DNA of 64,000 nt from Marisediminitalea aggregata (GCF_900129565.1 NZ_FQWD01000003.1:659015-723014); one strand, 5' to 3'; shown: positions 35,975 through 45,285, counted from the first letter of the stretch. Notes: generated by a model not told the origin, from the sequence alone. Translations and numbers: made by a program.

Positions 35975-37276
35975 ATGAAATTTCGCCAATCTTTACTTTT
36001 AACCATTGCTGCGTTATCGAGTTCCGGTGTGAGTCACGCCGAAACAGGCACCTTTACTACTCTGAGTTACAATGTGGCAGGGTTACTGGAACTTTTTTCC
36101 AGCGCCGATACCGACCGTCAGCAAGCAACCGAACAAATCAGTTGCTACGTTAATGCGTTTGACGTGGTCAATGTACAAGAAGACTTCAACTATCACGCCG
36201 CCCTTTACGATACCTGCAATACGCACACTCATCGCACCTCTACCACCGGCGGCATGGGCATTGGTAGCGGTTTGAATACCATGAGCTATTACCCCTTTCC
36301 TGGTGTTTATCGCGTGTCATGGGATAACTGTAATGGTGTTGACTGCCTGACGCCGAAGGGCTTTACCCTGACGCAAGTTCAGCTAAGTGAAGGTGTTTAT
36401 GTGGATGTGTATAACCTGCACACCCAGGCTCAGGTGGCAGAAGCTGATTTAAGCGCCCGACGCGCCAATATTTTGCAGTTGGTGGATTATATCAACCAGC
36501 ACAGCAGCGACAATGCAGTCATTATCGCAGGCGATACCAACACGCGATTTACCCGTGAGGGCGACAATATTCGGGAGTTGCTGGATATTGGTTTTAGCGA
36601 TGTCTGGGTTGATCTGGTGCGTCACGGCAGTATTCCCGCATCGGGTGCTGAGGCATTAGTGTGCGATCCAAAAATCACCGATTTTAACTGCGAAATCGTC
36701 GACAAGGTGCTATACCGAAGCAATGCTTTTATTAACCTTACCCCAACCGATTATCTGGTGCGTGTCGACGATCTAAACAGTAACGGTGAAAAACTCTCCG
36801 ATCATCCACCAGTAGCGGCCAACTGGCACTACAGTACCAATGTAAATATGCAGTTGTCTGGCTACAGTGGTGGTACTGGTGGCCAATTTTTCAGTGATGT
36901 AACCGCGGTAGATGCCAATCCCGACGTTGCATCAGTGTGGCTACGTGCCGGCGCTCGGGTTGATCAAATTGGCCTGACAGACAGCACTGGCACCAGTCGG
37001 AGTTACGGTGGGACAGGCGGTAACCTGCAAGCGTTAACTTTACAAACCGGCGAGTATGTCACCGCCGTTGAGGTGTGCTTAGGCGTGCGCAACAACAGCC
37101 AACGTGTTTTTTACACAGCCATCGAGACGAATCAGCAGCGCGCGATAAGCGGCGGTACAACAACGGCCAACTGCACCCAATACCAGGCACCAAATGGCTG
37201 GCAAATAAGCGGCTGGCACGGCCGGGCTGCGAATGAACTTGATGCACTGGGCGTCATTTATACCCCGGTTAATTAA
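35975..37276 (+). CDS. Secreted endonuclease/exonuclease/phosphatase-fold enzyme with jacalin-like lectin domain
   Basis: A 433-residue exported protein (signal peptide, cleavage near SHA-ETG). Residues ~25-300 are an EEP (DNase I/sphingomyelinase-like) domain with all motifs: YNVAG, VQED with the catalytic Glu, NLHTQAQ, AGDTNTR and SDHPPV. Residues ~300-433 look like a jacalin-type beta-prism lectin (SGYSGGTGGQFF, YGGTGGNLQ, LDALGVIYTP). Such enzymes cleave phosphodiesters in nucleic acids or lipids; the lectin part may dock it on a glycan or cell surface. ATG 35975 follows AAGGA. Its motif-bearing promoter suggests phosphate-starvation control. Confidence 0.88.
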   Translation: MKFRQSLLLTIAALSSSGVSHAETGTFTTLSYNVAGLLELFSSADTDRQQATEQISCYVNAFDVVNVQEDFNYHAALYDTCNTHTHRTSTTGGMGIGSGLNTMSYYPFPGVYRVSWDNCNGVDCLTPKGFTLTQVQLSEGVYVDVYNLHTQAQVAEADLSARRANILQLVDYINQHSSDNAVIIAGDTNTRFTREGDNIRELLDIGFSDVWVDLVRHGSIPASGAEALVCDPKITDFNCEIVDKVLYRSNAFINLTPTDYLVRVDDLNSNGEKLSDHPPVAANWHYSTNVNMQLSGYSGGTGGQFFSDVTAVDANPDVASVWLRAGARVDQIGLTDSTGTSRSYGGTGGNLQALTLQTGEYVTAVEVCLGVRNNSQRVFYTAIETNQQRAISGGTTTANCTQYQAPNGWQISGWHGRAANELDALGVIYTPVN

Positions 37277-37283
37277 TAAGGTC

Positions 37284-37319
37284 GACAGAGCATTAGCCGC
37301 AACAGGCTAATGCTCTGTC
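37284..37319 (+). terminator. Hairpin after the nuclease gene, overlapping site 3 of the motif
   Basis: Perfect 15-bp stem (GACAGAGCATTAGCC / GGCTAATGCTCTGTC, 6-base loop), 8 bases after the stop codon. No T tract; its right arm ends in the CTGTC of the next motif. Confidence 0.65.
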
Positions 37320-37346
37320 ACAAAACCTTCATCAAAAAGGCTGTCC
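37316..37346 (+). promoter_or_regulatory. Bipartite Pho-box/ECF-like motif ahead of the sigma operon
   Basis: TGTCACAAAACCTTCATCAA (37316-37335) and TGTCC (37342-37346), 26 bp apart. The first 22 bases are identical to site 1 although the flanks differ, except that TGTCCxGTTTTAxCxGGT is also shared with site 1. The sigma gene starts 160 bases after TGTCC. Confidence 0.68.
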
Positions 37347-37506
37347 AGTTTTAACAGGTTGCTCACTCTACCTGATTGACCGTCGTATTCATTGTTTCTC
37401 TACTATGTGTGCGTTGGTCGGTCTGAGCAGGTATACCAAAAGGTATGCTGTCGCTAATTTGTCATAACAATGACATAAACTTACACGCAGTGAGTCGATA
37501 ACCGAA

Positions 37507-37998
37507 ATGTCAGACGTTAACGTGAGTAGCAAGGATATTCATAAGCAAATTATTGAAGGGGCGCAACTTAATCGCTACCTGAATCGTCATGCAAACAGTG
37601 CTGACGAAGCCGCTGATATTTATCAGGAATCGATAGTGAGAGTACTTGAGCAATCACGCCGTCACCGTATTGATAATCCACTGGCCTATGCCATTAGGGT
37701 GGCACGAAACTTATTAAGTGCCCGCGGCCACAAGGAGGACTCAGACGAAATCGACAGTATAGCCTGTTCGCGCTACGCACCGGCCGATCATGTTGAGCAT
37801 GCGCAGATCTGCGCACAGTTATCAGATGTATTGGAAAACATGCCGCCGTTAAGAAAAAAAGTCTTTATTCTCCGCAGGGTGGAGGGGGAATCGCGCCAGC
37901 AAATCGCCCGACAACTGGATATTAGTGTCGATGCGGTGTCAAAACACCTGAGCCGGGCGATGGCTGATGTGCAACTCTACCTCGATCGGCATCAATAA
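37507..37998 (+). CDS. ECF RNA polymerase sigma factor, FecI-like
   Basis: A 163-residue ECF sigma factor. Region 2 is around DIYQESIVRVLEQSRRHRIDNPLAYAIRVARNLL and region 4 is VFILRRVEGESRQQIARQLDISVDAVSKHLSRA. It is 8 bases from a FecR-like gene and followed by a receptor with a signalling domain, the FecIRA layout in which substrate binding at the outer membrane activates the sigma factor. It may recognise the bipartite motif at its own promoter and at the two other genes. Confidence 0.93.
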   Translation: MSDVNVSSKDIHKQIIEGAQLNRYLNRHANSADEAADIYQESIVRVLEQSRRHRIDNPLAYAIRVARNLLSARGHKEDSDEIDSIACSRYAPADHVEHAQICAQLSDVLENMPPLRKKVFILRRVEGESRQQIARQLDISVDAVSKHLSRAMADVQLYLDRHQ

Positions 37999-38006
37999 GT
38001 AGCAGG

Positions 38007-38984
38007 ATGAATTCAGTGACTTCCCAATCTATTTCAACAGACGTGTATGAACAGGCCGCCGCTTGGCTGGAGCGTCTCGACAATGGCCCGCTCGATAAAC
38101 TCAGCAAACGACGGTTTATTAACTGGGTTGATGCTCACCCAACCCACAAACAGATGTTTGAGTCGATGCTGATCACCTGGTCGTCGCCAACCCTGGAGCG
38201 AGCGCTTGCTGACGCAAAGCAAACTATTACTCTTAAAGATCATCTTCGCTGCACCCCCGCCATTCGTTGGTGGCAAACGGCGTTTATTTGTACCGCACTG
38301 GTAATAGGCGTAATCGCGTGGCAGTTAACGCCCAATCAACCTTCAGCCATTGTGCATCAGTACGCGACCAACACCGGCGAAATGCGTGATATCAGGCTTG
38401 AGGACAACAGCGAAGTAACAATGGGCTCAGCCAGCGACGTTTATATCAAATTCAGTGACCGGCACAGGTTGGTTAATCTCAAAAAGGGGGCGGCTTATTT
38501 TGATGTGACCAGCAATAAACAACGGCCGTTCGAAGTCAAAATTGGCAGCGCCAGTGTTGTTGCGGTAGGCACCGAGTTTAACATCGACCGCGGCCAGTAC
38601 TTTACTGACGTGGTGGTACACGAAGGCGCGGTTGAGGTGGCGGGGAGTCGTGATGACAAGCCGGTACTCGTCAAAGCAGGAGAGCAAATTAGAATCACCG
38701 GGCGAACACTTGGCCTGGTTCAGAGCATTGATATTAGTCGAACCGTAGACTGGCGTTCAGGCTGGCTTGAGCTGGATAACGAATCTTTACACTATCTGGT
38801 TGAACGTTTGAATCGCGAATCGGCCAAGCACATACGCATCGACTCACCAGCACTTAACGATATACGTGTTGCCGGACGGTTTCGGCTTAAAGATCCGGGC
38901 CAGGCGTTGAATTTGCTGGCTGAGGTCTATGGACTCAAAATTGAAGAAACCGCTGAACGCTACACCATCACGCGGCTACCCTGA
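38007..38984 (+). CDS. FecR-like anti-sigma/transducer protein
   Basis: A 325-residue protein with a cytoplasmic N-terminal DUF4880-like part (AAAWLERLDNGPLDKLSKRRFINWVDAHPTH), one TM helix (~residues 93-110, AFICTALVIGVIAW), a FecR periplasmic domain (LEDNSEVTMGSAS, GAAYFDVTS, VGTEFNI, VHEGAVEV) and a C-terminal STN-like segment. It relays receptor occupancy to the sigma factor. Confidence 0.93.
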   Translation: MNSVTSQSISTDVYEQAAAWLERLDNGPLDKLSKRRFINWVDAHPTHKQMFESMLITWSSPTLERALADAKQTITLKDHLRCTPAIRWWQTAFICTALVIGVIAWQLTPNQPSAIVHQYATNTGEMRDIRLEDNSEVTMGSASDVYIKFSDRHRLVNLKKGAAYFDVTSNKQRPFEVKIGSASVVAVGTEFNIDRGQYFTDVVVHEGAVEVAGSRDDKPVLVKAGEQIRITGRTLGLVQSIDISRTVDWRSGWLELDNESLHYLVERLNRESAKHIRIDSPALNDIRVAGRFRLKDPGQALNLLAEVYGLKIEETAERYTITRLP

Positions 38985-38989
38985 TACCA

Positions 38990-41878
38990 ATGCGTCAGTT
39001 ACTCGTTCGTAACGCCCTGGTGGTGGCTTTACTGACGCAGTATAGCGGTTGCGTCATTGCAGGCGAGTTTGTCTCCGCAGGGGGTGGAGCAGAGCTCCAA
39101 CGGAAAGAATTGTTAAGCTTTCCTGCGCAACCGCTGGATAAGGCACTGGTCGCTTTTGCCCGCGCGACTAACCAAACCTTGGTGTACGATCCTGTTGAAG
39201 TGAGCCGTTACCAGGCGCCGGCACTTTCCCAACCACAATCGGTGCTGGCAGGGCTCAGACGGTTGTTATCGCAAAGTCCACTACAAGTAAAGTCGCATGC
39301 TAACGGCTGGATCATTACCCCTGTTACCCCCACCACAGTAACAACTCAGCCGCAAAAAGTGGCTTCTGCAGACACCGCAATGGAAGAAGTTACGGTAACG
39401 GCCAGCTATAGCAGTAGTCTCAATAAAGCGCGCCAGCAAAAGCGCTTTGCGCCGCAAACACAGGAAGTGGTCATGGCGACTGACATTGCTGAGTTTCCCG
39501 CACTCAATATTGCGGATGCGCTCAACCGTACGCCGGGTGTCTCAGTAGAGCGTGACCGCGGTGAAGCCTTGTTTGTGAGTATTCGCGGGTTGCCTACACA
39601 ATTTAATACACTCAGTGTGAATGGATTGCCCATCGCCGCCAATGAAAATGTGCGTACCTCAGAACAATACGGGCGACGTTTTCATTACGATACCTTACCG
39701 GCGGAGTTAGTTGCCGGGGTTGAAGTGAATAAAACCACAATGGCATCTGATTTTGCTGGCGCTATCGGTGGTAGCGTGAATATTTCTACTTACCGGCCAC
39801 TGACATTAGGCAAGCGGCAATTTGCCTTTAAAGCCATGAGTAGCGAATCACCGTTGGCAAATCATCGCGACCCGCGCTTTTCTCTGTTAGGGAACTGGGT
39901 TAACGATCTCGAAAATGTTGGTGTGATGGTTGCTGCCACCTATGCCAGACGGCATGTGCGTCAGGACCGTGTGTTGTCGTTTGACTGGGTCATTAACGAT
40001 GGTGATGCTATTGGTAAACAAGGTGATATTTACTACACACCCAATATCCGGCCGACTCAGGAGCAGGAGGACAGGCACCGGTTTGGTTTAAGCGCAGCCA
40101 TTGACTGGCAGCGCTCATCTCATCAACTTATCACGCTTTCGTATTTGGGATTGAGCCAATCCATTGATTACGATGAGAATTCTTATAGTGCTGACTATGA
40201 CTACACCCAATTGGATCCAGACAGCGCGTTGTGGGACGGGAATATTCTGGCTGGTGGTGTTACGCAATCTGGCTCGGTGCAAATCAGTCGCGAAACCGCC
40301 GGTTTAAGGGATGACAGCCATAGCGTTACTCTCGAGCATGTTTGGCGTAATGGCAAATGGGAATGGCAGTCGCAACTGGGTGTTTCTGTTGCTACCAGCA
40401 GCAACGACGATCCCATAAAGCGCACACGTCTGCGCCGTGAAGGCGATGTGAACCTGAGTTTTTACTACAACCCGCAGCAGCCTTCAGCAATTCCGGCTAT
40501 AGAATATCGCAATATCGATCTGCTTGCGGCCAGTGACTTTCCCGGCCGCCGCCTTGAGTGGCGCGAAAATACCATTCATGATAGCCAGCACTTTGCCAAC
40601 TTTCATTTTTCCAAAGCAATAGCATGGTCAGGTTTTACCGGTCTGGAAGCAGGCTTACTGATCCAACGGCATGAGCGAAAATACCGCCGCCGTGACGTGA
40701 TTTTTACTGCTGGTATTGAAGATGAGTACTTTGCACAGTCATCGTTTTATATTAACCAAAGTCAATTTCTTGAGAATCTGTCTCAACCCCTTCCAACGCA
40801 ATGGTTGGTGCCTGAGCAACAGGCATTCTGGTCAGGAATTGTTGATCAGGCGTTACGGCAGATGCCACCTACTCAGAAAGATCTGTTTAATTCCTATCGC
40901 GTCGCAGAAAATACCAATAGTGCGTTTGTGCAGCTTAATTTTGATTACCCTTCTGTATGGGGAAACGTCGGCACGCGCCTGGTAAATACCTATCAAAGCA
41001 GTCATGGATACTTCGTCGAAACCAGCGATGTCTCAACGATTACGCCCGTCTCGTTTAAGTCTGACTACTATCACTTTTTACCAGCGGCCAATATAACTGT
41101 AGCGGTATCGCCAGCATGGCAGCTTCGGGGCGGCATTTCCCGTGCGCTCAGCCGCCCGGATTTACCTGACCTGGCGCCCAGATTGACCCTTAATTCTGGT
41201 GATGATCTCACCGCGAAAGGCGGTAATCCGTACCTGCTTCCTATTCAGGCATGGCAATTAGACGTGAGCGCCGAACTGTATACCGGTGATAATGGCGTTT
41301 TCGCGTTGAGTCTGTTTTACAAAAAACTGGATAGTTTTATTCAATCTGATTTTTCACAGTTGTTAGTGAACCAGAAATCTTACATGTTACAGGGTAAGTC
41401 TAATGGTGGTAACGCCAGTGTTTATGGCGTCGAATTGACTTATCAGGATGCGCTAAATCCGTTTTCTCAACCTCATCACCAATTAGGCTATAACCTGAAT
41501 GTTACCCTGACCGGCTCGAAGGCTACTTATCAGCAGGGTAACAACAAATGGGAAGATGCGCTGGAAGGCGTGGCAAAGCGTACATTCAATGTCGAATTGT
41601 ATTACGAAACCGCGTTGTGGGCGATACGGGCGAACTACAACCGGACTAGCGAAATCCTGCAACAAACCGAGCTTAGCACCATTCCGGCTCGACTCAGTGC
41701 CCCGTTTGGGGCCTTGAGTTTACATGCGTCATATAAGCTATCACCGCACGTTGTCTTGTTTGCTGAAGGCATGAACCTGCTTAAGCAGGCTGAATACGAC
41801 TATGTCCTAAATGGTTACATTACCAATTACACCTACTATGGCCACACGCTCTCTGCTGGCGTGCGTATTACACTTTAA
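38990..41878 (+). CDS. TonB-dependent transducer with STN domain, FecA-like
   Basis: A 962-residue outer-membrane receptor. After the signal peptide lies an STN signalling domain (LLSFPAQPLDKALVAFARATNQTLVYDP, ~residues 40-110), then the plug (LNIADALNRTPGVSVERDRGEALFVSIRGLP) and a barrel ending in SAGVRITL. The STN domain contacts FecR, so this is the sensing receptor of the operon; the sensed ligand is unknown. The gap to fecR-like gene is 5 bases, so the three genes form one operon. Confidence 0.93.
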   Translation: MRQLLVRNALVVALLTQYSGCVIAGEFVSAGGGAELQRKELLSFPAQPLDKALVAFARATNQTLVYDPVEVSRYQAPALSQPQSVLAGLRRLLSQSPLQVKSHANGWIITPVTPTTVTTQPQKVASADTAMEEVTVTASYSSSLNKARQQKRFAPQTQEVVMATDIAEFPALNIADALNRTPGVSVERDRGEALFVSIRGLPTQFNTLSVNGLPIAANENVRTSEQYGRRFHYDTLPAELVAGVEVNKTTMASDFAGAIGGSVNISTYRPLTLGKRQFAFKAMSSESPLANHRDPRFSLLGNWVNDLENVGVMVAATYARRHVRQDRVLSFDWVINDGDAIGKQGDIYYTPNIRPTQEQEDRHRFGLSAAIDWQRSSHQLITLSYLGLSQSIDYDENSYSADYDYTQLDPDSALWDGNILAGGVTQSGSVQISRETAGLRDDSHSVTLEHVWRNGKWEWQSQLGVSVATSSNDDPIKRTRLRREGDVNLSFYYNPQQPSAIPAIEYRNIDLLAASDFPGRRLEWRENTIHDSQHFANFHFSKAIAWSGFTGLEAGLLIQRHERKYRRRDVIFTAGIEDEYFAQSSFYINQSQFLENLSQPLPTQWLVPEQQAFWSGIVDQALRQMPPTQKDLFNSYRVAENTNSAFVQLNFDYPSVWGNVGTRLVNTYQSSHGYFVETSDVSTITPVSFKSDYYHFLPAANITVAVSPAWQLRGGISRALSRPDLPDLAPRLTLNSGDDLTAKGGNPYLLPIQAWQLDVSAELYTGDNGVFALSLFYKKLDSFIQSDFSQLLVNQKSYMLQGKSNGGNASVYGVELTYQDALNPFSQPHHQLGYNLNVTLTGSKATYQQGNNKWEDALEGVAKRTFNVELYYETALWAIRANYNRTSEILQQTELSTIPARLSAPFGALSLHASYKLSPHVVLFAEGMNLLKQAEYDYVLNGYITNYTYYGHTLSAGVRITL

Positions 41879-42133
41879 ATCCATTTGCGCAGCCACTGCA
41901 GATTATTTCCAACTGGCAGTTAGGTTAGCGCTGTTATTGTATTTCTACGCGATGAATGGCAAAGGATATTACCAATATATGTGGTTATAAATATGTCTAA
42001 CTTTTAAATCCATTAAAATATGCAGGCAGCAAAAGATTAACGATAGCAAGTATAAATTACGCCGTTTACACGATTATGATTCCGCCTGCCCCAAGGGGGC
42101 AAGGTTGAAATTAAGCTTATCAATACATGTTTA

Positions 42134-43183
42134 TTAAGACAGAATATTTGTGCCTTGTTCAGGTGCTCTCGCTTCGTCTGCCTGCCTACGAATGTCGTCA
42201 TTTTCACTGGACACATCATCGAGAAAAGATTGTGCCTCGTCATTTGAGTCTGCCCTATCAGTTGATGGCTCGTCATTTCGGCAAGCAGTTTGGTCGGGGT
42301 TAGTGTATTGCTGCTCCTCTGTGCCCTGTTGCACAAGCACCGGTACTCCCTCGGGAAACACTATTTCACGGGCGTCATCCGGCATACTGATGCCTTTTTC
42401 GGTGAAGAGATTAACCAGGTCACGCATTAGCACTGACGCCATTTTAATTACACTGGTGCTTTCTACATTTATCCAAAAATATACTTTCAAATTTATTGTG
42501 GATGAGCCCAATCCGTCAACCAATACCAATGGTTCAGGTTCCGCCAGCACATTAGGGTGTTCTGAGATAAGTGAAAGTGCCAGTTTTTGCGCGAGTTGGC
42601 AGTCTGCGTCATAACCTATTCCAATGGTAAATTGCCCTCGCATTTTAGGGTTTGCCGTCAGGTTTTTAATCGTCCCTTTGTATATGACCGCATTGGGTAT
42701 TTGAATGTGGTTACCGTCAAAATCCACCAGCGTGGTTGCCCGAGTTGTCACTTTTTGCACAACACCAGTGTAGTTATTGATCTGTACGACATCGTTGATT
42801 CGAAATGGTCTTTGCACTGTTAACAGTAAACTGGCAATCATATTTTCTGCAATATCCCGAAATGCAAAGCCCAGAATTAACCCTAAAACACCGGTACCGC
42901 TCATAATGGCAACGGCGAATTCAGTTAAACCTGACAGTTTTAAGAAGATATAAAGCGCTAACAAAATGATTATAAGGCTAATCGCCCGTTGACTTACTGA
43001 ACGCAGTAACGGACTTGCAGACAAATATCCCACTGGTTTGATTAAAGCGGCAGCCACTCTTCCCGCCAGAGTGACCATAATAACCATTATCACCAATCCC
43101 AATGCAATAGCCGGTAACTTCACAATAAACGCTTGCCAGTATGTATTTAACGCCATTACTAGTTCATTGGTTGAAGCTTCCAT
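42134..43183 (-). CDS. MscS-family mechanosensitive channel
   Basis: A 349-residue channel with three N-terminal TM helices, the pore-lining helix 3 and MscS core GLILGFAFRDIAENMIASLLLTVQRPFRINDVVQINNYTGVVQKV (residues ~100-145), the beta domain and the alpha/beta C-terminal domain. The last ~75 residues are an acidic, hydrophilic tail (many Asp, Glu, Gln) not found in E. coli MscS and likely disordered. It releases solutes at hypo-osmotic shock. Convergent with the receptor operon; no clear terminator seen between. Confidence 0.9.
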   Translation of the reverse strand: MEASTNELVMALNTYWQAFIVKLPAIALGLVIMVIMVTLAGRVAAALIKPVGYLSASPLLRSVSQRAISLIIILLALYIFLKLSGLTEFAVAIMSGTGVLGLILGFAFRDIAENMIASLLLTVQRPFRINDVVQINNYTGVVQKVTTRATTLVDFDGNHIQIPNAVIYKGTIKNLTANPKMRGQFTIGIGYDADCQLAQKLALSLISEHPNVLAEPEPLVLVDGLGSSTINLKVYFWINVESTSVIKMASVLMRDLVNLFTEKGISMPDDAREIVFPEGVPVLVQQGTEEQQYTNPDQTACRNDEPSTDRADSNDEAQSFLDDVSSENDDIRRQADEARAPEQGTNILS

Positions 43184-43436
43184 TCAATCAGTTCCCTTTT
43201 TGTAGAGTTCGTCAGTCACATTAACCGTGTAGCGACAGATAACTAATTAAGATCACATTGATTCACCGAACTACTATATCGATTTACGGATAGCCGCGCC
43301 AATGGCCACTAAACAGAAAAGTGATTTCACATTGACCCATGAGGTTTTTCGTGACAGGGCTTGCAAATCAGGTTTAAATAATATTTTCGGCAGCGCTGCC
43401 GATAAAGCATTATGAAACCAAACGGATAAGGCGGTA

Positions 43437-45071
43437 ATGAACTTAAAGCTGGCCAGACAAACACGTGTCTTAGTGATCGACGATCAGGTGCTTGCCAAGG
43501 GTTACCTTAAGTACTCACTGGAGGAGTTAGGCTTTCAAAACATTGAATATGCCGACCGGGCCAGTAATGCATTATCCGCTATTCGCCGCCATCATTATGA
43601 TTTAATCGTTTGCTCGTATGATTTAAAAAATGAGCAGGACGGTTATTTTCTTTATGACCAGCTTAAAGAGCACAACGAATTGCCCCCTAGCACGGCGTTC
43701 GTATTTATCTCTGCTGATACCACTGCTGACATAGTCCACAGTATTGTAGAGTTACAGCCCGATGACTTTCTGGCGAAGCCGTTTACTGTGCGCGAACTGG
43801 ATCGCCGCCTTGGTCGCCTGCTGACCCGCAAGAAGGCCTTGAAACCAGTTTATCAGCTCATAGAACAAAGCACTCTGGACAAAGCGTTGCTGGAGTTAGA
43901 AAACTTTCTTACCGAGCCTAAAAACTCCGAGTTTTTCCCACTGGCATTAAAACTGAAAGGTGAATTGTTGCTAGCGTGCTGTCATTACGAAGAAGCACGT
44001 GAATTTTACCAGGCCATTATCAATGTTCAGAACTTCACCTGGGCACAGCTGGGTCTGATAAAAAGCTACATTTCGCTGGATCAGGATGAAGAAGCGGAAA
44101 AGCTGGTTATTGAGCTGGCGTTAAAACAGGATTCCATGCTGGCGGCCTACGACCTGCTGGCTGCGCTACAGATTAAACATCACGAATTTGAAGATGCGCT
44201 TGAAAGCGTTGAGGTAGCCAGTGCAATTTCCCCACGGAATCTTCACCGTCATGCCAAAGCGCTGGATCTATCCCGCTTGACTCACGACTACGAATCGCAG
44301 TTTGAAGCAGCGAAGAAAATCGTAAAAATTGCCAAAAACTCGATTCATGACAAACCAGAGATTTATTTAAATGTTGCGCGTTCAGGTATCGACTTTGCCA
44401 TGACTGCAGAAGAAGAGCACACCAAACGCCTCATTAAACAATCAACGGAATACCTGAAACAATTAAAAAGCAACTTCCCCAAGGCTGACATAGACGACCA
44501 GTTAAAAGTTATCGACGCTCGTATGCTGTATCTGGAAGACGAGGTAGACAATGCCCGAGCGTTACTTAACCAACTGAATAATGACGCCTGGGAAACAGAA
44601 AGTATTGAAGGACTGCTCGACAAAGCCAAAGCCTTTCACGAGGTGGGTATTCAGGACCACGCGTTAAAAATCCTCGATATGATCGAGCGTCGCTGCAATA
44701 ACGATCCGGCACAAAGCGATTTATTTCTGCAATACGTGCAACAGGAAAAAGTAGAAAAAACCGAGATCAAACTCAGCCCAAAAGCACTCAACAACAATGC
44801 GGTTATTCAATACCAGCGCGGCGATCTGCAAAAAGCCCTGGAGACCTTCCGTCAGGCGTTTACCATTATGCCGAAAAATCCGTCAATCGCGCTGAATTTG
44901 CTCCAGGCAACCGCAATAAACCTGAAAGAGTCCAGCAGTGACGCAGCGAAAGAGTCTCTTAATAGCACCCTAATCCACAATTGCCTGAAGACCATAGAAT
45001 CGGGTCGGTTATCTGAAGAACAAGAGCAGCGCTATCAACGCGTTAAGAGCGTGCTTAAAGACCTCACCTAA
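43437..45071 (+). CDS. TPR response regulator with degenerate receiver
   Basis: A 544-residue protein: REC domain (residues ~8-128) followed by a TPR-like helical array to the C-terminus, a design known from chemotaxis- and motility-linked regulators in Shewanella and Vibrio. The acidic pair Asp-15/Asp-16 and Lys-114 are kept, but the phosphoacceptor is replaced: canonical CDYNLG-like context is CSYDLK here, with Ser at position 60. It probably works without phosphorylation as a scaffold or binds partners in another way. Starts 253 bases after the mscS gene in divergent orientation. Confidence 0.85.
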   Translation: MNLKLARQTRVLVIDDQVLAKGYLKYSLEELGFQNIEYADRASNALSAIRRHHYDLIVCSYDLKNEQDGYFLYDQLKEHNELPPSTAFVFISADTTADIVHSIVELQPDDFLAKPFTVRELDRRLGRLLTRKKALKPVYQLIEQSTLDKALLELENFLTEPKNSEFFPLALKLKGELLLACCHYEEAREFYQAIINVQNFTWAQLGLIKSYISLDQDEEAEKLVIELALKQDSMLAAYDLLAALQIKHHEFEDALESVEVASAISPRNLHRHAKALDLSRLTHDYESQFEAAKKIVKIAKNSIHDKPEIYLNVARSGIDFAMTAEEEHTKRLIKQSTEYLKQLKSNFPKADIDDQLKVIDARMLYLEDEVDNARALLNQLNNDAWETESIEGLLDKAKAFHEVGIQDHALKILDMIERRCNNDPAQSDLFLQYVQQEKVEKTEIKLSPKALNNNAVIQYQRGDLQKALETFRQAFTIMPKNPSIALNLLQATAINLKESSSDAAKESLNSTLIHNCLKTIESGRLSEEQEQRYQRVKSVLKDLT

Positions 45072-45083
45072 TTACTACCAAAA

Positions 45084-45155
45084 TAGTCCACAAATATTGC
45101 CACCACAGGCTTTCTATCGCGATTGGCCAAGTTGCGAATATCAATATGTGGACTA
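45084..45155. repeat. 72-bp inverted-repeat element
   Basis: TAGTCCACAAATATTG (45084-45099) faces CAATATGTGGACTA (45142-45155), preceded by AAAA and followed by CTTTT. The 42-bp middle is not symmetric. It may be a MITE-like relic or a long terminator stem for the upstream gene. The remainder of the gap to 45285 has nothing else recognisable. Confidence 0.55.
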
Positions 45156-45285
45156 CTTTTGAATAACGTAGAATGTTTTTATTTCCCTTGATGTGGTCAC
45201 CATCACATTGAAGCAATGGACAGCGAATTACACACATCGGAGGCCAGTAAAAACACTGTATTTTCATTTTTAGTGACAGAAGCGA

